Shown: one piece after another, positions 1 to 5,550 of the stretch
Layout: every line of letters begins with the position of its first letter
Numbering within the stretch: the stretch's first letter is position 1
Origin: Streptomyces sp. NRRL B-1347
GTDB taxonomy: Bacteria > Actinomycetota > Actinomycetes > Streptomycetales > Streptomycetaceae
DNA: 5,594 nt
Reading direction: 5' to 3'
Assembly (NCBI RefSeq): GCF_000720325.1
Contig: NZ_JOJM01000145.1
Span: 1 to 5,594 of the forward strand
Notes under the pieces: model-generated
Told to the model about the DNA's origin: nothing
Seen by the model: the letters and a program-made list of their open reading frames with translations, nothing else
Database searches by the model: none
Position numbers and translations under genes: made by a program

Positions 1-939
1 ACCGTCCCCACCCCCCGCACCCCCTTGGTCCTCGGCACCCCGGAGACCCGCCGCCCCCTCGCCGCCGAGGCCATCGCCGACGCCGAGTCCGCGACCCTGG
101 TCATCACCTCCGACCCCACCCTGTGGGAGGAGACGAAGGACGCCCGCGCCAAACTGGGCCCCGTCCTCGTCTACGACCCCTCACACCTCTGCGACACCCC
201 CGCCCGCCTCCACTGGTCCCCGACCACCGGCTGCGACGACAAGGCCACGGCGACCCACCGCGCCCGCGCCCTGCTCGCCCCCATAAGACCCACCGCCAAA
301 CTGGACACGGCCGTGGCGGACACCGCCGAACTCCTGCTGCGGAGCTTCCTGCACGCCGCCGCCGTGGACGGCCGCTCCGTGAAGCACGTCCACCGCTGGG
401 CCCAGGGCACCCAGGTCCAGGACGCCGTCCGCGTGCTGCGCACTCACCCCAAGGCCGCCCCGGGCGCCGCAGGCGAGCTGGAGTCCGCGCTCACCGCGTA
501 CGCCGAACGCCGCGACATGGCCCAGGAGCTGACGTCCCGCGCCCTGTCCTGCCTGTTCACGCTGAACGTACGGGAGTCCTGCACGCCCAACCGCGCGGAC
601 GCCCTCGGCCTGGAATCCCTCGTCGACGAAGGCGGCACCCTCTTCGTGGTGGGCGAGGCCATCGAGGACCCCAAGGCGAACCCGGGCGCGATGCCGCTGC
701 TCACGGCGCTCGCCTCCAGCATGGTCGAGCGCGGCCGCCACCTCGCCGACCGGTCGCCCGGGGGACGCCTCGACCCGCCCCTGACCCTCGTACTCGACGA
801 CGTCGCGGCCGTCGCCCCGCTCCCCCAGCTGCCGGAGCTCCTCGCTGCCGGGGCCGACCAGGGCATGCCCACCCTGGCCCTGCTCCGCTCCCGCGAACAG
901 GGCCGCGCCCGCTGGCCCCACGACGAACTGATCGGCTGA
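1..939 (+). CDS. TraG/VirD4-like coupling-protein motor domain protein, 5'-truncated by window edge
   Basis: The reading frame is open from base 1, so the true start lies upstream; 312 residues are visible, ending in TGA. The fragment resembles the RecA-like motor domain of type IV secretion/conjugation coupling proteins. A strand-loop reading LVLGTPETRRPL (residues 9-20 of the fragment) sits where Walker A belongs. Next come a GPVLVYDPSHL segment (53-63) and an RLHWSPTTGC segment (69-78), matching the 'variable-DP...W-P' region of this family. An all-alpha insert occupies about 85-200. TLVLDDVAAVAPLPQLPELL (262-281) is the Walker B region, followed by a sensor-like strand TLALLRSREQ (291-300). 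The protein stops 12 residues later, whereas classical coupling proteins continue much further. The Walker A lacks the Gly-Lys-Thr/Ser core (Arg-Arg-Pro instead), so ATP hydrolysis is doubtful. Membrane helices, usual at the N-terminus of this family, would be outside the window. Actinomycete proteins of this type are often labelled 'type IV/VI secretion protein', but no conjugation genes are visible nearby and the role is unknown. Confidence 0.75.
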   Translation, partial: TVPTPRTPLVLGTPETRRPLAAEAIADAESATLVITSDPTLWEETKDARAKLGPVLVYDPSHLCDTPARLHWSPTTGCDDKATATHRARALLAPIRPTAKLDTAVADTAELLLRSFLHAAAVDGRSVKHVHRWAQGTQVQDAVRVLRTHPKAAPGAAGELESALTAYAERRDMAQELTSRALSCLFTLNVRESCTPNRADALGLESLVDEGGTLFVVGEAIEDPKANPGAMPLLTALASSMVERGRHLADRSPGGRLDPPLTLVLDDVAAVAPLPQLPELLAAGADQGMPTLALLRSREQGRARWPHDELIG

Positions 940-961
940 CCGACCAACAGGCGCCGACGCC

Positions 962-1507
962 CTACGCCAGCACCATCTCGTACTCGAGCGCCGCCGGGTC
1001 CCCGGGCACCGAAGCCGACTGACCGCTGCGGACGAAGCCGAAGCGCCGGTAGAAGGCCTCGGCCCGCCCGTTGTCCTCGTGCACGAAGAGCCGCACCCGC
1101 TCGACCCGGGCCCCGTCCGACGCCCGCGCCCACTCCACCGCCGCCTCGAACAGCGCCTCGGTCAGACCCGTGCCCCGGTGCTCGGGCCGCACGTACACGC
1201 CCACCAGATGCGCCTGCCGCACCGCGACGTCGGTCCCGAGCACGCTCTGCGCGCCCGGCTCCTCGACGAGCACGGTCACAGAGCCCACCCAGCCGCCGTC
1301 CGGGCCCTCCGCGATGAACTGCCGCATCGGCCCGCCCGGCGCCGCGTTCGTGGTCCGGTCCCGCCAGTAGGCGTCCGGCTTCGCGACGGCGTTCTCGTAC
1401 GTCTCCAGGAAGGCGACCGACGCCGCCGGATCCCGCAGGGCGAGCAGCCGCAGCGCCCGGACCTGTCGCCATTCGTCGCCACGCACGGGGCGTATGAGGT
1501 GCTCCAT
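962..1507 (-). CDS. GNAT-family N-acetyltransferase
   Basis: A 181-residue protein, the usual size for a single-domain GNAT enzyme. It is expected to transfer an acetyl group from acetyl-CoA to an amine on a small molecule or protein in the cytoplasm. It opens with the typical beta-1/alpha-1 pattern (LIRPVRGDEWRQVRALRLLA, 4-23). Motif A is the strand HLVGVYVRPEHRGTGL (100-115), whose R-G-T-G turn should grip the CoA pyrophosphate. Motif B follows as VRLFVHEDNGRAEAFYRRFG (138-157), with Asn146 and Tyr153 in the usual positions; the tyrosine is the likely general acid. The substrate is not identifiable. The ATG is the first start in frame with a natural beta-1 strand. It has no convincing Shine-Dalgarno site, but a TAGGAT hexamer lies 6 bases ahead, fitting a leaderless transcript. 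The gene converges on the coupling-protein-like gene (22-base gap) and diverges from the ABC operon, so it is probably its own transcription unit. Confidence 0.9.
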   Translation of the reverse strand: MEHLIRPVRGDEWRQVRALRLLALRDPAASVAFLETYENAVAKPDAYWRDRTTNAAPGGPMRQFIAEGPDGGWVGSVTVLVEEPGAQSVLGTDVAVRQAHLVGVYVRPEHRGTGLTEALFEAAVEWARASDGARVERVRLFVHEDNGRAEAFYRRFGFVRSGQSASVPGDPAALEYEMVLA

Positions 1508-1513
1508 ACACCG

Positions 1514-1519
1514 ATCCTA
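1514..1519 (-). promoter_or_regulatory. Candidate -10 element of a leaderless promoter for the acetyltransferase gene
   Basis: On the minus strand TAGGAT, a good match to the actinobacterial TAnnnT -10 consensus, ends 6 bases before the ATG at 1507. That spacing would place transcription initiation at or next to the A of the start codon. No good -35 hexamer is present at 16-18 bases. A TTGAAC lies upstream but only 12 bases away, too close for a normal spacer. Leaderless genes often have weak -35 boxes, so this remains plausible but unproven. Confidence 0.45.
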
Positions 1520-1605
1520 GGCAACACCCCAGTTCAAAGCCGCCCGGTTTTCCGCGGCCACCCGCCGCGGCCAGCCGCCGCGACCGTCCGCCGGTGCCCC
1601 CCGCC

Positions 1606-1623
1606 GTCGTACCCCGGTACTAC
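1606..1623. promoter_or_regulatory. Imperfect 18-base palindrome, possible operator of the ABC/two-component operon
   Basis: GTCGTACC-CC-GGTACTAC pairs GTACC with GGTAC perfectly around a two-base centre, and pairs the outer GT with AC after one mismatch. It ends 65 bases before the ATPase start codon, in the 181-base divergent intergenic region. That is a plausible place for a dimeric regulator to bind, such as the NarL/LuxR-type regulator encoded at the end of the operon. No other strong regulatory element was seen in this intergenic region. A direct repeat CCGCGGCCA occurs at 1552-1560 and 1565-1573. Function is inferred from symmetry and position only. Confidence 0.35.
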
Positions 1624-1688
1624 TCCCCGCCCGAGCCCGATGCCCCGGTCCGACGCGCCACGGCCCGCACCGGCGCGACCATCGACCC

Positions 1689-2633
1689 ATGATTCGCGCA
1701 CACGGACTCACCAAACGCTACGGCGGCCGCACCCGCGCCAAGACCGCCGTCGACGGCCTCAGCTTCGAGGTCCACCCCGGCACCGTCACCGGCTTCCTCG
1801 GCCCCAACGGCGCGGGCAAGTCCACCACCATGCGGATGCTCCTCGGCCTCGACGCCCCCACCAGCGGCCGCTGCACCGTCGGCGGCCGCGCCTACGCCAC
1901 CCACAGCGCGCCCCTGACCGAGGTCGGCGCGCTCCTGGAGGCCCGCTCGCTGCACCCCGGCCGCTCCGCGTACCACCATCTGATGGCCCTCGCGCACACC
2001 CACGGCATCCCCCGCTCCCGCGTCGAGCACGTCCTCGCCACCACCGGCCTCACCGATGTCGCGGGCCGCCGCGTGAAGGGCTTCTCCCTCGGCATGGGCC
2101 AGCGCCTGGGCATCGCGGCGGCGCTCCTCGGCGACCCCGCCACGCTCGTCCTGGACGAGCCGGTCAACGGCCTCGACCCCGAGGGCGTCCTGTGGATCCG
2201 CAACCTCCTCAAGGCGCAGGCCGCCGAGGGCCGCACGGTCCTCGTCTCCTCCCACCTCATGAGCGAGATGGCCGTGACCGCCGACCACCTGATCATCATC
2301 GGCCGGGGCCGGCTGCTCGCGGACACGACGGTCGACAAGTTCGTACGCGAGTCCGGCACCGGCTCCGTGAAGGTCGTGTCCCCCGCGGCGGCCCGCCTCG
2401 CCGAGCTGCTCGCGGGCCCCGGCGTCACCATCGGCGGCGCCACCCCCGGCACGCTTGAGGTCCGCGGCACCGACGCCGAACACATCGGCCGCACCGCCGC
2501 CGCCCACGCCATCCCACTCTTCGAACTCACCCCGCACACCGCCTCCCTGGAACAGGCCTTCATGGACCTGACCCACGACTCCGTCGAGTACGTGACCCCG
2601 CACGACGCACCCCTGGAAGGAGCAGCGGCATGA
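1689..2633 (+). CDS. ABC transporter ATP-binding protein, BcrA/DrrA-like
   Basis: A 314-residue nucleotide-binding subunit that should power the permease encoded next. All core motifs are visible: Walker A GPNGAGKST (38-46), signature FSLGMGQRL (132-140), Walker B TLVLDEP (152-158), D-loop NGLDP (160-164) and H-loop His189 in VLVSSH. At the Q-loop position the sequence reads VGALLEARSLHP (79-90), with Glu84 in place of the usual Gln. Such a Glu is known in BcrA-like and lantibiotic-immunity (LanF-type) ATPases. Residues from about 215 to 300 form the C-terminal extension typical of the antibiotic/multidrug exporter subfamily. The start MIRAHGLTKRYGG matches the family N-terminus exactly. There is no Shine-Dalgarno site ahead of it, and only a weak -10-like GACCAT 6 bases upstream, so translation may be leaderless. 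The gene is first in a four-gene cluster, and its stop overlaps the permease start (ATGA). Substrate unknown; a toxic peptide or lipid-active compound is a reasonable guess. Confidence 0.95.
   Translation: MIRAHGLTKRYGGRTRAKTAVDGLSFEVHPGTVTGFLGPNGAGKSTTMRMLLGLDAPTSGRCTVGGRAYATHSAPLTEVGALLEARSLHPGRSAYHHLMALAHTHGIPRSRVEHVLATTGLTDVAGRRVKGFSLGMGQRLGIAAALLGDPATLVLDEPVNGLDPEGVLWIRNLLKAQAAEGRTVLVSSHLMSEMAVTADHLIIIGRGRLLADTTVDKFVRESGTGSVKVVSPAAARLAELLAGPGVTIGGATPGTLEVRGTDAEHIGRTAAAHAIPLFELTPHTASLEQAFMDLTHDSVEYVTPHDAPLEGAAA
2615..2622 (+). promoter_or_regulatory. Ribosome binding site of the permease gene
   Basis: GGAAGGAG lies 7 bases before the ATG at 2630, inside the last codons of the ATPase gene. 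It fixes the permease start and, with the ATGA overlap, indicates translational coupling of the two transporter subunits. Confidence 0.8.
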
Positions 2634-3427
2634 CCACGACCGCCCCCGCCCCGCACGCGGCCGCCCCCTCCTACCGCGTCACCCCGGCCCGCGTCCTGCG
2701 CTCCGAGTGGCACAAGCTGTGGACGCTGCGCACCACCTGGATCACCCTGCTCACGGCGAGCGCCCTGGTCCTCGCCGTCGGCATCACCATGGGCAGCACA
2801 TACGACGGCGACGACTCCGACATCGACACGGTCGTCTTCACCCTCTTCGGCACCCAGCTCTCCCAGATCTGCCTCGCCGTCCTCGGCATCCTCGTCACCG
2901 CGGGCGAGTACTCGACGGGCATGGTCCGCGCCTCACTGACCGCCGTGCCGCGCCGGCTGCCCGTCCTGTGGTCCAAGGCCGCGGTCTTCGTGGCGGTGGC
3001 GTTCACGCTGTCCTTCGTCACCAACGTCGTCACCTTCCTCACCGCCCAGATCTGGCTCGCGGACACCGACAAGGCGCTGACGCTCACCGACTCCGGCGTC
3101 CTCGGCGCCCTCGCGGGCAACGCGACGGGCATCACCCTGTTGAGCCTGATCGCCCTGGGGCTCGGCGCGTTGCTGCGCTCGGTGCCCGGCGGCATCGGCG
3201 CGTTCGTCGGCGCCGTGCTCGTCCTGCCGGAGATCGTCGGGACGCTGCCGTTCGGCGGCGTCGACGCCGTCGTGCGCTGCTTCCCCGCACAGGCCGCCTC
3301 CTCGCTCGGCTCGATCACCCGCGTGGAGAACACGATCGCCCCCGGCCCCGCCCTGCTCACCCTCGCCCTGTGGGCCCTCGCGGTCCTGACCGCGGCCGCG
3401 CACCTCCTGAAGCGCCGCGACGTCTGA
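2630..3427 (+). CDS. ABC-2 family transporter permease
   Basis: A 265-residue integral membrane protein, the likely partner of the ATPase encoded just upstream and expected to form the translocation path as a dimer. The cytoplasmic N-terminus contains RVLRSEWHKLWTLRTTW (21-37), the amphipathic 'SE-x-K-x-x-T-x-R' segment typical of this permease group. About six membrane helices can be read: 36-54, 75-92, 116-139, 155-182, 187-206 and 240-258. Between helices 2 and 3 is GEYSTGMVRASLTAVPRR (92-109), the conserved cytoplasmic coupling loop of ABC-2 permeases in multidrug and antimicrobial-peptide exporters. A short acidic extracellular loop (YDGDDSDID, 58-66) separates helices 1 and 2. The protein ends with a basic KRRDV tail, consistent with a cytoplasmic C-terminus. 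It has no large extracellular sensor domain, unlike BceB-type permeases. It overlaps the ATPase gene by 4 bases and is followed after 54 bases by the kinase gene. Confidence 0.92.
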   Translation: MTTTAPAPHAAAPSYRVTPARVLRSEWHKLWTLRTTWITLLTASALVLAVGITMGSTYDGDDSDIDTVVFTLFGTQLSQICLAVLGILVTAGEYSTGMVRASLTAVPRRLPVLWSKAAVFVAVAFTLSFVTNVVTFLTAQIWLADTDKALTLTDSGVLGALAGNATGITLLSLIALGLGALLRSVPGGIGAFVGAVLVLPEIVGTLPFGGVDAVVRCFPAQAASSLGSITRVENTIAPGPALLTLALWALAVLTAAAHLLKRRDV

Positions 3428-3469
3428 CCCGCACCGCCCCGCACTGCCCCACACCTGGAACTCCTGTAC

Positions 3470-3474
3470 GAGGA
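3470..3474 (+). promoter_or_regulatory. Ribosome binding site of the histidine kinase gene
   Basis: GAGGA lies 7 bases before the GTG at 3482 and supports that start. An ATG at 3474 is in another frame and is not used. The 54-base gap after the permease gene shows no obvious terminator, so read-through from the transporter genes is likely. Confidence 0.65.
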
Positions 3475-3481
3475 TGAGCCC

Positions 3482-4747
3482 GTGGCCCATGATCCGCACC
3501 CCCTCACCCAGTACGTCCAGCGCCTGGTCCAGCGGGTGCGTGCCGTCGACGAGCACCGTCCCCTGCTCTGGGACCTGCTGGTCACCGGCTTCTTCGTGAC
3601 GGCGGGCAGCATCGACTTCGCGGGCGACGGCTGGCGCAACGTCGCGCACAACCAGGACGTCGCCGGCTGGCTCGTCCTCACCACGACCCTCGGTCTGACG
3701 CTTCCGCTGCTGTGGCGGCGCCGCCACCCCATGGCGGCCCTCGCCGTCATGGTGGCGTTCGGCGCGCTCAACGCGGGCACCGGCGCGATGCTCCAGGTCT
3801 CCCTCGTGCAGCTCATCGTCCTGTTCAACATCGCGCTGCGGCTGCGGCTCTGGACGCTTGGCCGGGCGGGCGCGCTGATGCTGGTGCCGCTGCTCGTGGG
3901 GACCGTCCGCTACCCGAAGGGCAGTTGGGACCAGCAGATCGTGCCCCAGGTGTGGGCTTACACGCTCGTGGCGCTCCTCGGCATCGCCGTGCGCTCGCGC
4001 CAGGACCACACCCGGGCCCTGGTCGAGCGAGCCCGGCAGCTGGAGGTCGAGCGCGACCAGCAGGCCCAGCTCGCCGCGGCCGCCGAGCGCACCCGCATCG
4101 CCCGCGAGATGCACGACATCATCGGCCACAACCTGTCCGTCATCACGGGCCTCGCCGACGGCGGCAAGTACGCGGCCGCCAAGTCCCCCGAGCACGCCGC
4201 GCAGGCCCTCGCCGCCATCGGCTCCACCAGCCGCCAGGCCCTCGCCGAGCTGCGCCGCCTCCTCGACGTCCTGCGCGACGACACACCGGAGGCCGCGGCC
4301 CTGGCGCCCCAGCCCGCGCTCACCGATCTGACCCGTCTCATCGACGGCGTACGGTCCGCTGGTCTGCCCGTCCGCACCACGGTCCACGGCCGCCCCGACG
4401 CCCTGCCCCAGGGCCAGGAGCTCACGGTGTACCGCGTGGTGCAGGAGGCCCTGACGAACACCCTCAAGCACGGCGGCCCCGGCGCGACGGCGACGGTCGG
4501 GATCTCGTACGACGACGACGGGGTGACGGTCACCGTCACCGACACGGGCCACGCGCCCCCGGCCGCCGCGGAGGCGGGCCGCGAAGGCCGTGGCCTCACC
4601 GGCATGCGGGAACGAACGGCCCTGTACGCGGGCACACTTGAGGCCGGCCCGCGCCCCCTCCCCGCCACCGGCTGGGAGGTCCGCCTCCAGCTGCCCAGAG
4701 CCACCGCCCCGCTCCCCGTCACCGCCCCGAAGGAATCCGCTCAGTGA
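3482..4747 (+). CDS. Sensor histidine kinase, HisKA_3 (NarX/DesK-like) family
   Basis: A 421-residue membrane kinase expected to autophosphorylate and pass phosphate to the regulator encoded next. The N-terminal half has five or six membrane helices (about 29-46, 61-79, 84-103, 105-120, 126-142 and 155-171) with very short loops, the longest outside loops being about 14-16 residues. A helical linker (175-203) leads into the HisKA_3 dimerisation domain, where ERTRIAREMHDIIGHNLSV (202-220) places the phosphoacceptor at His211 followed by Asp212. The ATPase domain shows the N-box QEALTNTLKH (321-330, Asn326), a G1 motif VTDTG (352-356) and a G2 motif GRGLTGMRER (369-378). All residues needed for activity appear present. 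GTG is used as start, supported by GAGGA 7 bases upstream. The 3' end overlaps the regulator by 4 bases (GTGA). The signal is unknown; the lack of an extracytoplasmic domain suggests membrane-based or transporter-assisted sensing. Confidence 0.95.
   Translation: MAHDPHPLTQYVQRLVQRVRAVDEHRPLLWDLLVTGFFVTAGSIDFAGDGWRNVAHNQDVAGWLVLTTTLGLTLPLLWRRRHPMAALAVMVAFGALNAGTGAMLQVSLVQLIVLFNIALRLRLWTLGRAGALMLVPLLVGTVRYPKGSWDQQIVPQVWAYTLVALLGIAVRSRQDHTRALVERARQLEVERDQQAQLAAAAERTRIAREMHDIIGHNLSVITGLADGGKYAAAKSPEHAAQALAAIGSTSRQALAELRRLLDVLRDDTPEAAALAPQPALTDLTRLIDGVRSAGLPVRTTVHGRPDALPQGQELTVYRVVQEALTNTLKHGGPGATATVGISYDDDGVTVTVTDTGHAPPAAAEAGREGRGLTGMRERTALYAGTLEAGPRPLPATGWEVRLQLPRATAPLPVTAPKESAQ
4729..4734 (+). 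promoter_or_regulatory. Ribosome binding site of the response regulator gene
   Basis: GAAGGA lies 9 bases before the GTG at 4744, within the last codons of the kinase gene. With the GTGA stop/start overlap it supports this start and coupled translation of kinase and regulator. Confidence 0.7.
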
Positions 4748-5421
4748 TCAGCGTCCTCATAGTCGACGACCAGCCCCTGCAACGCTTCGGCTTCCGCATG
4801 CTCCTGGAGAGCCAGGACGACATGGCGGTGGCGGGCGAGGGCGGCAGCGGCGCCGACGCGGTCCGCATGGCCGCCGACCTGCGCCCGGACGTCATCCTGA
4901 TGGACATCCGCATGCCCGACGTGGACGGCATCGAGGCCACCCGCCGCATCGTCGCGTCCGGCTCCGCTTCCCGCGTCCTCATCCTCACGACGTTCGACCT
5001 GGACGAGTACGCGTACGCGGGTCTGCGCGCGGGGGCGTCCGGCTTCCTCATCAAGGACGCGCTGCCGGAGGAGCTCCTTTCCGGCATCCGCGCGGTCGCC
5101 ACGGGCGACGCGGTGGTGGCGCCGAGGCTGACCCGACGGCTCCTGGACGCCTTCGCGGACCAGCTGCCGAGCGGCGAGGACTCCGCGAGCCCGGCCGACC
5201 CGGCCAAGCATCCGCTCCTGACGTCGTTGACGGACCGCGAACGTCAGATCCTCACGGTCATCGGCCAGGGCTGGACGAACACGGAGATCGCCGCGCGGCT
5301 GCATCTGGCCGAGTCGACGGTGAAGACCCATGTGGGCCGCATCCTCGCGAAGACGGGCGCACGTGACCGGGTGCAGGCGGTGATCCTGGCGTACGACACG
5401 AAGCTGGTGCGTCCGGCCTGA
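4744..5421 (+). CDS. Response regulator, NarL/LuxR (FixJ) family
   Basis: A 225-residue DNA-binding response regulator, the partner of the overlapping kinase gene. The receiver domain (1 to about 120) has the acidic pair Asp8-Asp9, phosphoacceptor Asp54 in ILMDIRMPDVDG, switch Thr82 in LILTTFD and invariant Lys104 in GFLIKDALPEE. A linker at about 137-160, rich in Ser, Pro and Asp, leads to a C-terminal LuxR-type helix-turn-helix (162-220). That domain opens with LTDRERQIL, and its recognition helix lies in LAESTVKTHVGRILAKTG (188-205). The length and all phosphorylation residues are normal for an active family member. GTG start with the receiver strand ISVLIVDDQ beginning at residue 2. It is last in the cluster, and its likely targets include the promoter ahead of the ABC ATPase gene (inference from context). 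It is followed by a tandem repeat and a terminator shared with the converging rRNA operon. Confidence 0.95.
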   Translation: MISVLIVDDQPLQRFGFRMLLESQDDMAVAGEGGSGADAVRMAADLRPDVILMDIRMPDVDGIEATRRIVASGSASRVLILTTFDLDEYAYAGLRAGASGFLIKDALPEELLSGIRAVATGDAVVAPRLTRRLLDAFADQLPSGEDSASPADPAKHPLLTSLTDRERQILTVIGQGWTNTEIAARLHLAESTVKTHVGRILAKTGARDRVQAVILAYDTKLVRPA

Positions 5422-5435
5422 GGCTCGGCCCTGCG

Positions 5436-5500
5436 ATTCTGAGCCTGGGGTCTGGCCTGGAATTCTGGCCGGGAATTCTGGTCGTGAGTTCTGGCCGTGA
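5436..5500. repeat. Degenerate ~13-base tandem repeat, five units
   Basis: Five head-to-tail units of 14, 12, 13, 13 and 13 bases start at 5436, 5450, 5462, 5475 and 5488. The last three are near-identical: ATTCTGGCCGGGA, ATTCTGGTCGTGA and GTTCTGGCCGTGA. The first two are more diverged. Units 2-4 create two GAATTC sites 13 bases apart. The array fills nearly all the space between the regulator stop codon and the terminator. It is not in any accepted gene. It may be a slippage-generated minisatellite with no function, or part of the 3' region of the operon transcript. Confidence 0.75.
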
Positions 5501-5506
5501 ACGCAG

Positions 5507-5537
5507 AAAACCCCCGTGCCCAAAGGCACGGGGGTTT
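5507..5537 (-). terminator. Intrinsic terminator of the rRNA operon, probably bidirectional
   Basis: A perfect 13-base stem (5508-5520 with 5525-5537; AAACCCCCGTGCC and its complement) encloses a four-base loop. Read on the minus strand the stem is followed by TTTTC, giving a standard rho-independent terminator 13 bases past the 5S rRNA end. Read on the plus strand it ends in TTTCCC, so it could also stop transcripts from the response-regulator operon. Confidence 0.9.
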
Positions 5538-5550
5538 CCCATCACAATTA

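Noticed and set aside
932..962. Possible hairpins between the converging genes (TCGG-CTGA-CCGA and GGCG-CCGA-CGCC)
   Set aside because: Stems of only 4 base pairs without a T-tract, which occur by chance in such GC-rich DNA. No terminator can be supported here.
123..1022. A 299-codon plus-strand frame over the coupling-protein-like gene
   Set aside because: Arg/Pro-rich shadow of the real frame, crossing the stop codon of that gene and entering the acetyltransferase gene antisense.
1534..1539. TTGAAC-like box on the minus strand as a -35 element for the acetyltransferase
   Set aside because: Its spacing to the TAGGAT element is only 12 bases, too short for a sigma-70-type promoter.
1552..1573. 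Direct repeat CCGCGGCCA, two copies 13 bases apart
   Set aside because: Composed almost wholly of G and C in a GC-rich region; a chance occurrence cannot be excluded and no third copy is seen.
1079..2458. A 459-codon plus-strand open frame
   Set aside because: It runs antisense to the acetyltransferase and then out of frame through the ATPase gene. Its product is Arg/Pro/His-rich with no recognisable domain, which is typical of shadow frames in GC-rich DNA.
2933..4552. A 539-codon minus-strand open frame, the longest after the real genes
   Set aside because: It lies antisense to the permease and kinase genes, is dominated by Arg, Gly, Ala, Glu and Asp without domain motifs, and arises from the GC-biased codons of the opposite strand. 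The plus-strand genes here carry complete family motifs.
4741..5529. A 262-codon minus-strand open frame starting in the terminator region and crossing the tandem repeat
   Set aside because: It is antisense to the full response-regulator gene, starts inside a terminator hairpin and has no ribosome site or domain. The repeat gives it only a short run of similar peptides.
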